Shown: positions 28,179 through 36,479, counted from the stretch's first letter. The stretch: DNA of 64,000 nucleotides from Chloracidobacterium sp. (GCA_016712045.1 JADJRV010000005.1:1-64000); one strand, 5' to 3'. Program-made: numbers and translations. Notes: generated by a model from the sequence alone, not told the origin.

Positions 28179-30329
28179 TTAGCGGTCGGCCGCTCGCCCG
28201 CCAAAATAAATGCGGAGCGATGTATAGGGCAGGTGTGCCCGGTAGTTCATAAACGGCGTCTCCGCATCTTTGTAGTCATAGTATTGATAACCGATGTTCC
28301 AATCTACGTTACGGCTGATGCGAAAAACGACGCGGCCCTCCGGCGAGGCAAACTGCATCGGATATGACGTGATAAAGTTTGCCGCGGCGATACTGATCGG
28401 CGACGATACGAGATCGCCCTGGCCCTTATCGCGGTTGATGCGATAGCTGGCGTAGAGCGAAACACGATTTGTCGGCCTGGCGGTCACGTCAAAGTAAAAG
28501 TAGTGGTCACGCATGAAAAACTGGCTAAAGCCAAACGCGTAACCACCCGGTGCCCCGCTGATCGGCACGGCGATCGGCGTGTAGCTCGTCAGATGACGAT
28601 AATTGTAGCCCGTGCTGAAAGAAAGGTTGTCCATCGGATCCCAATCAACGGTTCCCGAAAAATAGCGGTTTTGTGTGTTGGTTATGTAATTTACAGTCGA
28701 TGGCAGGGTGATCGTCGCTCTTGGCAACGACGCGTTCTCGTTGTCCTTAGAACTTGCCGAGAAATTGAACGATACCTTGTTCAGTGTTACGCGGCTTCGG
28801 ACGCGGAAATTAGTGTATTTGTAATTTTCGAGACGCGTAAAGACATTGTCCGCAAGGCCGTGTTCGACATCCCAATAAATGGTCCAGTTCTTGACCGGCC
28901 TGATCTTCATACCGGCGATCAGTGCGTTGGTGCTGTTCGTTTCCGATTCGACAAACGGCGTCGTTGTCGGTGTGCACAACCCTGTCGTGAATGTACACGA
29001 CGTGTCAAAACCGTTGTTATTGATATCACGTTTTGTATATCGATATCCGATATGAAGGGCGACTGCGTTCGAGAACTGATAATCGGCCTCGATAGTATTC
29101 ACAAAACGCCTGTAGCTATTGACGCGATATGCCGACGATTGTGTTGTGGATCGCAGTGTCGAGCCCGATGCTTTGGTCCAGATCTCTTGAAACATCTCGT
29201 CTCCGTTGACCGAAAACTGGTCGAACGAGAATGTGTTCGAGATACGGAATTTATCCGTCGCCGCGTAGGTGATGCCGAGATCGCCGCGGGTTTGCGGCCG
29301 TTTTGCATTGGCAATGACGTTGATACTATCCGAGGTCACAAGTATTCCCGTCGGATTTGTGTTGTCACGGCCCGTCATCGTCTGCACTCTCGAAGAGTGG
29401 CTTGACGCACTTGAATAGATCATCCTTGCAGTAAAGTCAAACTTATCGGCAAACGTCCGATGTGCGTGAAACTGTGTGAAATAAACATCGCCGTCGATCG
29501 GTGACGACCGAAAATATGTATCCAGTCTCGCCTGGTTCGTCGGATTGTTGCCCTGATTGACCGCATCCAAAAATCCGGTCGACCTGTCCTTGAAAGTTCT
29601 GAAACCCTGCGACAATCCCCAATCAAAACCAAAGAGTTTGCCTTCGGCCCCAAACCTCAGGTCGTGAGACCTCGACCTTGTATCCGTAAGGATCGGAAAC
29701 TCATCGCTAAAGAACCGGTCCGTCGTGCCGCCGGCACCATTTGTATTATTAAATGAACCGCCGGCAGTAAATCTCAGGGTCTCGTTCTGCGGCAATATCG
29801 TAATGTCAAAATCACCGAACGTGTGCTTGATGTTTGACGAATGTTCGCTGTTGGCGAACGGTACGGGATTGACGAAATTAAATAGATTATTAAAATACGT
29901 CACGCGTTTTACATCGGCGTTGAATTTGTAAAACCCGGTCTTTTCCATATTGAACCGGGTCGATCCGGTCGGATCCGAACCCCAACCCGAGTTGGTGATA
30001 AGCAGCGAGTCAAAATATTTGCCTTTACCATTATCCGCCTCGAGCAGCAGGTTTGTGTCAAACGTCCTAAAGCCCGGGCTATAATTGAGATCGCTACGAT
30101 ATTTGTTCTCATTACCGCTGAGTCCACGAAAACGCCAACCGATCTCGGACGCCGATGTGACCTTGTAACTCCCCCACATAACTTCGGTGGCGGGCGTCGG
30201 CGAAGGGCTCGGGGTTTGAGCGAGCACGCTCAAAGCTCCGGCGGCGAATACCCCAATGATAACGAGGCCGATGAGCAGAGATCCGCGTAATGTGACAGGT
30301 CTCTTTGAATTATTTTCTTGATTAAACAT
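28179..30329 (-). CDS. MtrB/PioB-type outer-membrane beta-barrel
   Basis: 716 residues, intact. Signal peptide (LLIGLVIIGVFAAGALSVLAQ), a short Pro/Ser/Thr linker, then alternating polar-hydrophobic strands to the end, typical of a large porin with about 26 or more strands (for example FTAGGSFNNTNGAG, VALHIGYRYTKRDIN, VSLYASYRINRDKG) and ending in YTSLRIYFGG-type strands. It follows the decahaem DmsE/MtrA-like gene by 15 bases, the hallmark pairing of porin-cytochrome conduits, in which the barrel sheaths the decahaem protein through the outer membrane. The N-terminal CxxC known from Shewanella MtrB is absent. Confidence 0.85.
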   Translation of the reverse strand: MFNQENNSKRPVTLRGSLLIGLVIIGVFAAGALSVLAQTPSPSPTPATEVMWGSYKVTSASEIGWRFRGLSGNENKYRSDLNYSPGFRTFDTNLLLEADNGKGKYFDSLLITNSGWGSDPTGSTRFNMEKTGFYKFNADVKRVTYFNNLFNFVNPVPFANSEHSSNIKHTFGDFDITILPQNETLRFTAGGSFNNTNGAGGTTDRFFSDEFPILTDTRSRSHDLRFGAEGKLFGFDWGLSQGFRTFKDRSTGFLDAVNQGNNPTNQARLDTYFRSSPIDGDVYFTQFHAHRTFADKFDFTARMIYSSASSHSSRVQTMTGRDNTNPTGILVTSDSINVIANAKRPQTRGDLGITYAATDKFRISNTFSFDQFSVNGDEMFQEIWTKASGSTLRSTTQSSAYRVNSYRRFVNTIEADYQFSNAVALHIGYRYTKRDINNNGFDTSCTFTTGLCTPTTTPFVESETNSTNALIAGMKIRPVKNWTIYWDVEHGLADNVFTRLENYKYTNFRVRSRVTLNKVSFNFSASSKDNENASLPRATITLPSTVNYITNTQNRYFSGTVDWDPMDNLSFSTGYNYRHLTSYTPIAVPISGAPGGYAFGFSQFFMRDHYFYFDVTARPTNRVSLYASYRINRDKGQGDLVSSPISIAAANFITSYPMQFASPEGRVVFRISRNVDWNIGYQYYDYKDAETPFMNYRAHLPYTSLRIYFGGRAADR

Positions 30330-30344
30330 TTTCCCTCCTTATCA

Positions 30345-31376
30345 TCACCGCATGAATCGATTACTCGAATTGGAACCGTGGATCGCCGTATGGCAGACGG
30401 TGCAATTCTGATATCGAACCTGCGTCTGATTGTGGAACGTGGGTGTACCCGGTGTGTCGACCTGGTCGCTGATCGCACTATGACATTCCAGGCAAAGCTG
30501 CCTGACCGAGCTGCGGTTGAGCATCTTTGGATTGGCGGAACCATGCGGTGTATGGCAAGCGGCACAACCCTCAGTCTTAAGCGGTGCATGTTCAAAAGCG
30601 AACGGCCCTTGCTTATTGTTGTGGCACTTGACGCACGATGCATCGGCACCGACCGCCAGAGTAGTTTGCTTTGCCTCAAAACCGCCGTGAGCGTTATGAC
30701 AACTGGTGCATTTCATCGCTCCCTCCATCACTTTGTGATGGAACGGCTTGGTAAATTGCGCCTTCGTTTCCGTGTGGCAACTCATACATAGTTGCGGCTC
30801 GCTCTGTTTGAGCATAGCCACGGTCGCGATACCTGGATTTTGTTTGGTCGTCTCGCCGGGGTACGTGATCGAATCTGCGTGCGAATTGCCGAGTGCCGAA
30901 CCATGGGGGCTATGACAATAGGTACACCCGACATCGTTGCGCCAGTGCTCGCCGCGGCGGAAATTATTGTGACTCTCTTTGCCGGCGTGGCAAGTCATAC
31001 AGGATTCGGAAATTTGTTTTGAATCTTTTCCTTTGAACGAGATAATATTTTTAGGGTTTGTGGCATCCTCAAGATGAGCCTTTCCCGGCCCGTGGCAAGA
31101 TTCGCACCCTTGGGCTTTGTCTTTCCAACTCTTGACCTGAGCAAGTTTTGCGTGTTTGGTGTTGGAGAACGCCTTAAACTGGTCCTCGTGACACGCCATA
31201 CACGACTCGCTGCCAACATAGTCGTCCGGGTTGTATTTTCCGGCACCCTGATTGCCCGGTTCTGCGACAGATACGCTCGAAACGGTCGAGTATCGTCCTG
31301 CGACGACCCAACCGATCATCAGTATCGAAAATGCCAATAGCAGAACGGCCTTAAATTTATGATTTGAAACCTTCAT
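30345..31376 (-). CDS. decahaem cytochrome c, DmsE/MtrA family
   Basis: 343 residues, intact. Signal segment (AVLLLAFSILMIGWVVAG) followed by ten CxxCH motifs: CMACH, CESCH, CMTCH, CTYCH, CMSCH, CTSCH, CVKCH, CAACH, CLECH, CTVCH. Length and count match MtrA/DmsE (about 310-340 residues, ten haems). It should sit inside the downstream MtrB-type barrel and carry electrons across the outer membrane. A CRP-type box lies about 86 bases upstream (31455-31470). The physiological direction, to minerals or an electron partner, or inward from an external donor, cannot be read from sequence. Confidence 0.92.
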   Translation of the reverse strand: MKVSNHKFKAVLLLAFSILMIGWVVAGRYSTVSSVSVAEPGNQGAGKYNPDDYVGSESCMACHEDQFKAFSNTKHAKLAQVKSWKDKAQGCESCHGPGKAHLEDATNPKNIISFKGKDSKQISESCMTCHAGKESHNNFRRGEHWRNDVGCTYCHSPHGSALGNSHADSITYPGETTKQNPGIATVAMLKQSEPQLCMSCHTETKAQFTKPFHHKVMEGAMKCTSCHNAHGGFEAKQTTLAVGADASCVKCHNNKQGPFAFEHAPLKTEGCAACHTPHGSANPKMLNRSSVRQLCLECHSAISDQVDTPGTPTFHNQTQVRYQNCTVCHTAIHGSNSSNRFMR

Positions 31377-31454
31377 ATAGCCTCCATGTACGCCCTTCCG
31401 GGACTACGTACCAGTTACCTATGACAAGTCTATAATGCAGACTTTTGGGATGTA

Positions 31455-31470
31455 TGTGAGCAATGTCACC
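31455..31470. promoter_or_regulatory. CRP-type box upstream of the mtrA/dmsE-like gene
   Basis: TGTGAGCAATGTCACC matches TGTGA-N6-TCACA at nine of ten positions. Centre about 86 bases upstream of the decahaem gene start. Confidence 0.65.
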
Positions 31471-31471
31471 G

Positions 31472-31762
31472 TCAAATGTGCCGCCCGATATTTCGCACTG
31501 AATCGCTGTAAAGAATGCTCAATGCGGTCGCAAGTCGAAAGCAAAGATCGGGACGCTCAAGCAATAAACCTTTTAGATCGATATTTTCAAACTCGTCAGA
31601 CCCGATTAGAACTGCACCTTGGTTTTCACTCAACGCAGCGACGATCTCAGATCTGATCGGATCCAGTTGCTCAAGACCCTCTGCCGGGAGACCGCCAAAC
31701 AGCGATCTTAATGTCAACGCCCCACCAACCGGCCTGCCTTTATCGTCATCGCCGAGCTGCAT
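31472..31762 (-). CDS. small unknown protein between two CRP-type boxes
   Basis: 96 residues from the ATG at 31762 (MQLGDDDKGRPVGGALTL), preferred over an in-frame ATG at 31792 because AAGGGG lies about 10 bases before it. Acidic, no membrane segment, no Cys cluster apart from a single Cys; Leu-rich helices (LRSLFGGLPAEGLEQL; LATALSILYSDSVRNI). I do not recognise a family. It lies between the regulator gene and the decahaem gene, with a CRP-type box on each side, so it is probably part of the same regulon. Confidence 0.55.
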   Translation of the reverse strand: MQLGDDDKGRPVGGALTLRSLFGGLPAEGLEQLDPIRSEIVAALSENQGAVLIGSDEFENIDLKGLLLERPDLCFRLATALSILYSDSVRNIGRHI

Positions 31763-31836
31763 TTTTTGGATCCCCTTATAGATTAGGATCATTGCTCAAC
31801 CAGACGCTACGCGATAGGACGTAGGTCACACCCACA

Positions 31837-31852
31837 GGTGACGCGGGTCACA
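31837..31852. promoter_or_regulatory. CRP-type box between the regulator gene and the small unknown gene
   Basis: GGTGACGCGGGTCACA matches nine of ten positions of TGTGA-N6-TCACA. A further half-site pair (TCACACCCACAGGTGA, inverted orientation) overlaps it, so more than one dimer might bind. Confidence 0.6.
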
Positions 31853-31856
31853 ATTA

Positions 31857-32606
31857 TCAATGCCGTTGTGAAAGCCCGACCGACGAACGTAACCCATCAT
31901 GGTCATGGATGACCATCTCAGAAGCTCGCAGGGTAACAAGGCCTCGCTCTCGCATCAGACGCAGCGAGCGTGTAACGGTCTCACGGGTCGTGCCGATCAT
32001 CTCGGCGATCTCTTCATGCGTAAAGGGTACGTGAACGCTAGCATGGCCATTGCCATTAACACTTGGCGGCCCCCAACTTAAAAGTAATTTGCCGAGTTTT
32101 ACAAAAACTGACTCAGACAGCCCGAGAGAGCAGATCATTTTGTGCGCCGTCTGGTACGAGCTGCCCAGTTGCCGCACCGCACTCAGGCAAACAGCGGGAT
32201 CCTCTTTGATCAGATTCAGAAAGGCGTCCTTTGGGACAAAATTGACTTGACAGATCTCGAGCACCTCGGCCGTGACCTCGCACTCAACGTCGGCGATCAC
32301 AGCACTCAAGCCGAGTACATCGCCCGGGCCCGCAATACCGAGGATAATGATCTTGCCGTCAGACGAGCAGGTCGAAAGTTTCACCTGGCCTTGGCAGAGC
32401 ATATAGATACCGGCCGGTTTTTGGCCTTCAATAAAAAGCAACGTACCCTTTGGGTACGCCTTTGTAACCTTTAACGCCTCAAATCGTGCCAGCTCGGGCT
32501 CCGGCAACTGGCAAAAGAAATTTTCCGTTCGCAGGCCGCAATCCCCGCACGTATGCTGGATCTGCAAGTCCTGGCGTTCATTGGTATGTGTGATTTGTGC
32601 AAACAT
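31857..32606 (-). CDS. CRP/FNR-family transcription regulator with N-terminal cysteine cluster
   Basis: 249 residues from the ATG at 32606, chosen because AGGTGG lies just before it (a GTG at 32615 is in frame). The N-terminus has HTCGDCGLRTENFFC, an FNR-like C-x2-C-x8-C element that could hold an iron-sulfur cluster. The cNMP-type beta-roll follows (residues about 40-150), then the winged helix FTHEEIAEMIGTTRETVTRSL. The recognition helix keeps R-E-x3-R, as in E. coli CRP, rather than the FNR E-x2-S-R pattern, which predicts GTGA half sites. Such sites lie before its own gene and before several cytochrome genes. Confidence 0.9.
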   Translation of the reverse strand: MFAQITHTNERQDLQIQHTCGDCGLRTENFFCQLPEPELARFEALKVTKAYPKGTLLFIEGQKPAGIYMLCQGQVKLSTCSSDGKIIILGIAGPGDVLGLSAVIADVECEVTAEVLEICQVNFVPKDAFLNLIKEDPAVCLSAVRQLGSSYQTAHKMICSLGLSESVFVKLGKLLLSWGPPSVNGNGHASVHVPFTHEEIAEMIGTTRETVTRSLRLMRERGLVTLRASEMVIHDHDGLRSSVGLSQRH

Positions 32607-32623
32607 AAGGTCCACCTAGCCTT

Positions 32624-32639
32624 TGTGACTGCAATCACC
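32624..32639. promoter_or_regulatory. CRP-type box at the regulator's own promoter
   Basis: TGTGACTGCAATCACC matches nine of ten positions. Centre only about 25 bases before the ATG, so bound protein would probably block transcription: autorepression (inference). Confidence 0.65.
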
Positions 32640-32729
32640 ATTCCGCGGTACATGTTTTTTGCCGCGACGCCAACTAGAGCCTTTGCAACAATTACGCGTC
32701 TTTGTCAGATTTCACGAAAGTAATACTCG

Positions 32730-32758
32730 AAAAAAATAGCGCGTATTTTCTCGCGCTA
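32730..32758 (-). terminator. rho-independent terminator after the DUF5335 gene
   Basis: A 7-bp stem TAGCGCG with CGCGCTA and 8-base loop, followed by TTTTTTT on the minus strand, about 35 bases downstream of the DUF5335 stop. The rest of the gap 32640-32792 shows nothing else. Confidence 0.7.
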
Positions 32759-32792
32759 CCAACAAAATCTCGGTTTAGGAAGGCACCTTGGG

Positions 32793-33128
32793 CTAATGTC
32801 TACTTTCAAAACGCAATAGCGTCACGTGCTCCTGAGCATCGAAAACGTCCAATCCGTCTTCGTCGCCGTCGCGGCTTAAACAAAACGAAACCCTCGTAAC
32901 GTTTCTGATATCGTGCGAATATGAACCCGCCATGATTCGCAGCGTAAATACCCCGTGACTGTCGTCAAGATCAACTCCCACGAAAGGCAAGCCGCTCTCG
33001 ATCCAATAGTCAGTCACCGCACCATGGCCCTTTTCGAATATACCGATCCTCGTCGGACGCCCTGTATTTTGCTCAGAATAGAATTTTAGAAATGTGACCC
33101 AATCCGGATGACCAAACTTTTCGCTCAT
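32793..33128 (-). CDS. DUF5335-like protein
   Basis: 111 residues. The sequence pattern DWVTFLKFYSEQNTGRPTRI, then LPFVGVDLDD and HVTLLRF at the C-terminus is what I know from DUF5335 proteins, which often lie near phosphate, stress or nitrate genes and have no assigned function. Probably a small cytoplasmic beta-sandwich. It is the last gene of a three-gene minus-strand unit with the GCS2-CBS ligase and the M14-like gene and is followed by a terminator. Confidence 0.6.
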   Translation of the reverse strand: MSEKFGHPDWVTFLKFYSEQNTGRPTRIGIFEKGHGAVTDYWIESGLPFVGVDLDDSHGVFTLRIMAGSYSHDIRNVTRVSFCLSRDGDEDGLDVFDAQEHVTLLRFESRH

Positions 33129-33164
33129 CTGATCTACCTCCTTATCGATATCAAGAAATGCACC

Positions 33165-35084
33165 TTAAATGAGACTGGTTAGCTTTTCCTCAAACAACTT
33201 GGCCGAGACAGTCAGGAAATCGTATGCGGTGATAAGACCTACGAGTCTCTTATCTTTTACTACCGGCAAACAACCAATTCTATTTTCCCGCATTATTTCG
33301 AGTGCTTCGAGCGTTGGGGTTTCCGGCATGACGGTGATCAGGTCGGTCTTCATTACGTCACGGATCACGATCGGCTTTGTGGCCAAACATTTTCCGTTCG
33401 CCATCAATTCGATCAGGTCACGATGCGAGACAATGCCGATCAATCGCCCGGCGTCGTCCTCAACAGGAACGTGCCGCACATGTTTCCAGTGCATCAGACT
33501 TGCCGCCAGGTCAATTATGTCGTCCGACCGTACAGTGTAGAGGTCAACCGCCATAAACTGCTCTACGGTCTTATAATTGTCAACCCACTCTAGATCGGGC
33601 GGTATTTCCGCCAATTCCCACGTGTGCGCGGCTTCATTGCTTTGTTCCTGATGCGCTTTCATCGCTGCGGTCAACGACCGTAGCCGGACGTTTGGTTTTG
33701 CACGTTTATCCATCGCCGCATACGAATCGAGCATCCATTGGGCACCTGATTTTTCCTGCGTTACCCGTTCTTCGATGATGTCTAGTAATCGTTTACTATC
33801 GACTTCGTCGATTCCTGCGCGGGTCAGGCCTTTTCTTGCTCGCGGCAGCAATTCTTCCAAAATGATCCGCCCGACGCGCCGACTTTGACCATCGAGCCCC
33901 TTTATTTGTCCATTTAGGCCATAGCGCGCGGCATTATAAAAATTGTTTCTCGCGTCGTCGAACGTCATATGTTCACTGATGTCGCCAAACTCCTCGGGCA
34001 GCTCGGTCATCAGGCCTAGAAAGAACGCAGAGTTTGCCATCTCATCCGCGACCGTCGGGCCGGCTGGCAGAAACCTCGCCTCGATCCTCAAGCCGGGTTT
34101 GCCGTTGACTACGCCATAGCACGGACGGTTCCAACGCCAGATCGTCCCGTTGTGGAGCCGCCAGGCGGACAAGCTAGGGATCCCGCCGTCGGCTAGAACC
34201 TGCATTGAATTTTCCTCGACTGCCTGCGTCAGCAGAATGCGGAATCGGATCGCATCCTCGCGAAGCACTTCCAGGATCGAATTCTCGACCCACCGGTCGC
34301 CAAAATTGACGCGCGGCTTTTGGTTGCGTTGTTTATGCGTGAGCGAGCGTGTATCGGTCGATTGCCTAAAAACCGCAAGCCTTGTTTCATGCCAAAGACG
34401 ATGATTTAGAAGGAACGGCGAGTTTACCGCCGAGGCAAGCACCGGGCCCGATATCGCCTGTGCCCAGTTGTAATAGCGTACAAAATCGCTGATCCCCACC
34501 TGCAGATGAACCTGAAGACTTGTATTACAAAACTCAATATAGGTGTTCTGAAGAGTTAATTGAAGCTCGTCGAGGCCCTTGATATGGATCACGCGATTAT
34601 CGCCGTGGAGTTCAGTAACAATTCGGTTTATCTCGTGATACCGCGGGTTGGGCGTGATGTTTGCGATCGTTAGGTCAGATTGCTGTATTGTCGGCAGAAT
34701 ACCAGCCAGCACGACCCCTCCGCCGAAATTCGCGGCTGATTTTCTGACAATATCAAGGGTTTCGTTGAGCTCGTCCTCCATCAACCGGAGGCAATTGCCG
34801 TTAAACTCGCGCGGGGTAAGATTAGCTTCGAGGTTGAATAGTCCGATCTCCGTTGTAAGGCGACCGTCCTTAGCATCGTCGATGATCTTCATCGCGAGTG
34901 GTGCCGGATGCATTGAAGAATCAACAAGAAACATTTCCTGTTCGGCTCCGATACGCCTTACATTCTCCTCAATTTGGCCGCTGTCAAGCATCAATTCGAG
35001 TGCCTGCAGGTCGTTCAGAACCGCAAGCGTAAACAAGCGCATCTGATCTTCGTCATAATCGGTGTTGATTTTCTTGTCACCCAT
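33165..35084 (-). CDS. GCS2-family carboxylate-amine ligase with C-terminal CBS pair
   Basis: 639 residues starting MGDKKINTDYDED. Residues about 20-440 are a glutamate-cysteine ligase family 2 domain (RRIGAEQEMFLVD, FNLEANLTPREF, LQVHLQVG, GLRIEARFLPAGPT), which forms peptide-like bonds using ATP. Two CBS domains at the C-terminus (VEQFMAVDLYTVRSDD... and IRDVMKTDLITVMPETPTLEAL) would sense adenine nucleotides. The real substrate is not known; glutathione-like thiol synthesis is one option. The ATG at 35084 follows the stop of the M14-like gene by one base, so they are coupled. Confidence 0.75.
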   Translation of the reverse strand: MGDKKINTDYDEDQMRLFTLAVLNDLQALELMLDSGQIEENVRRIGAEQEMFLVDSSMHPAPLAMKIIDDAKDGRLTTEIGLFNLEANLTPREFNGNCLRLMEDELNETLDIVRKSAANFGGGVVLAGILPTIQQSDLTIANITPNPRYHEINRIVTELHGDNRVIHIKGLDELQLTLQNTYIEFCNTSLQVHLQVGISDFVRYYNWAQAISGPVLASAVNSPFLLNHRLWHETRLAVFRQSTDTRSLTHKQRNQKPRVNFGDRWVENSILEVLREDAIRFRILLTQAVEENSMQVLADGGIPSLSAWRLHNGTIWRWNRPCYGVVNGKPGLRIEARFLPAGPTVADEMANSAFFLGLMTELPEEFGDISEHMTFDDARNNFYNAARYGLNGQIKGLDGQSRRVGRIILEELLPRARKGLTRAGIDEVDSKRLLDIIEERVTQEKSGAQWMLDSYAAMDKRAKPNVRLRSLTAAMKAHQEQSNEAAHTWELAEIPPDLEWVDNYKTVEQFMAVDLYTVRSDDIIDLAASLMHWKHVRHVPVEDDAGRLIGIVSHRDLIELMANGKCLATKPIVIRDVMKTDLITVMPETPTLEALEIMRENRIGCLPVVKDKRLVGLITAYDFLTVSAKLFEEKLTSLI

Positions 35085-35085
35085 A

Positions 35086-36282
35086 CTAATTAGTTGTGCC
35101 CGATACGAACGGGCTAACTGTATCATGCTTCCGCCGGCTGACAACAAGCTGGTGCTCGCTCCAACGAAGTTTACGAAATCCGAGCAAGTGAAATATCTGC
35201 AGCGGGAAAAATCTTGCCAATCTAGTGTTGATTATCAGCGTCGTCTCGGTCGCCGGGTCGCGTTTCACTCCAGGCAGCAGCGGCATCAGCCGGTACGTTT
35301 TCGTGCGACGCAATAGACGCGAAAGCCATAACCAAAACGGAGCGATCGATCGGGCGATAAAAAATCCGTCCTCGCCCAGCTTTTGATACAGCGGCATCAC
35401 GATCATCCCTGACTCGGGAGCTTTGATCGGTCCGCGGGTCGAATAGGCAAGCACCGATCCCTCTTCGACTAGGTCAAAATTATTAAATCCGGGCCGCATC
35501 TGAAACTCGTCCTCGGGCGTGATCGCCTCGCGATAGCGTATCTCGATAAAGCGAGGGCCTTTTGCACCTTCGGCAAGCCGCAGAAAATGTTCTTCGAGAT
35601 CAGGAACGTCGGCTGGTTTGAGCAGGCCGGTGTTCACAAGTGCGAGCCAAACCAGAGCGGTGTGATTTGCGACCGTTTCAGGCGAAAAGTGGCTGCCGCC
35701 CTCGAATCCGAGTGTCACCGCACCGGCGTTATTCAGATATTCGAGCATCGTACCCTCGAGCTGCTCCTCGATGCCCAACAGTATATTCACCGGAAATTTC
35801 TTTGCGAATTCGCGATTACGGAGCGTGTCCCCGACGGTCGCAAACAGCGGCCCGGTCGCCGATGTCGAATGCAGATCGAGAACGTACACCTCTGACGCAG
35901 CCGTGATCAAGATGCTATCGAGCTGTTGGTCAAGCTCGGTCAGTTCGACCCCCTCAGATATCTGCATCAGATCATCTGTGCCGACGGCGGCCATGTTTTT
36001 GCTTGTCCAGGCTCTGTTTAGATCAGTATCGATATAGCGAACAGCCTTTTGGAGTGCTCGACTATTCCCTCTCAAAAGATAGACGCGCCCGGCGACCTTT
36101 TCGGTGGCCGAGACGAGTCTGTCGGCGATCTGCTCGAGAGCGGTCACCCCTGCCGGTTCGTTACCGTGCAGGCTGCCCACGACGATCAATGTCGGACCAT
36201 TCGGGTCACCGATGACCGCCTCGATCAGATGATCGGCTTCTTCATAGGTTGGATCCATCATTATTTTAGCGGCGGTTCGCAT
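35086..36282 (-). CDS. succinylglutamate desuccinylase/aspartoacylase-family (M14) hydrolase
   Basis: 398 residues. Zinc-site motifs GSLHGNEPAG (His and Glu, about residues 38-47) and VLDLHSTSATG (His, about 140) are those of the AstE/AspA branch of carboxypeptidases, which cleave N-acyl amino acids or short amides. The C-terminal quarter is a separate beta-rich part. With the downstream GCS2-type ligase it may form a make-and-break pair for a gamma-glutamyl or acyl-amino acid compound (inference). Nothing sure can be said about substrate. Confidence 0.75.
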   Translation of the reverse strand: MRTAAKIMMDPTYEEADHLIEAVIGDPNGPTLIVVGSLHGNEPAGVTALEQIADRLVSATEKVAGRVYLLRGNSRALQKAVRYIDTDLNRAWTSKNMAAVGTDDLMQISEGVELTELDQQLDSILITAASEVYVLDLHSTSATGPLFATVGDTLRNREFAKKFPVNILLGIEEQLEGTMLEYLNNAGAVTLGFEGGSHFSPETVANHTALVWLALVNTGLLKPADVPDLEEHFLRLAEGAKGPRFIEIRYREAITPEDEFQMRPGFNNFDLVEEGSVLAYSTRGPIKAPESGMIVMPLYQKLGEDGFFIARSIAPFWLWLSRLLRRTKTYRLMPLLPGVKRDPATETTLIINTRLARFFPLQIFHLLGFRKLRWSEHQLVVSRRKHDTVSPFVSGTTN

Positions 36283-36463
36283 TACCTTATCTCATGAGCA
36301 ATCACCGTTCCGCTCAGTACATATTGCATGAACCTTAGCTGTATAGGTTTATACCGCCGGTGAAATCCGCTAGCTGCCTTGGATATGGGCAAACTTTCAC
36401 GCTAAACCGCGAAATTTTCCGCGAATTCGATGGTCTTGACCGTCAAAATCCATAAATTCCGAT

Positions 36464-36479
36464 TGGCACGGTGGTTGCA
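36464..36479 (+). promoter_or_regulatory. sigma-54 promoter before the tandem UspA gene
   Basis: TTGGCACGGTGGTTGC matches TGGCACG-N4-TTGC at every specified base, GG and GC 10 apart. The UspA start codon lies 74 bases downstream. Confidence 0.75.

Noticed and set aside
28004..28204. A protein-coding reading over the GGACCA repeat region on the minus strand
   Set aside because: Repeat-derived codons, no ribosome site, overlaps a strong terminator; no plausible protein.
28179..30329. Long plus-strand reading frame (about 300 codons) opposite the barrel gene
   Set aside because: It has no domain, has a Cys/Arg-rich composition typical of an antisense shadow, and the minus-strand barrel with signal peptide and operon partner explains the DNA.
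36299..36313. Sigma-54-like site before the M14-family gene (CGGAACGGTGATTGC on the minus strand)
   Set aside because: GG and GC spacing is right, but the predicted transcript would begin only a few bases before the start codon and the -24 half has two mismatches.
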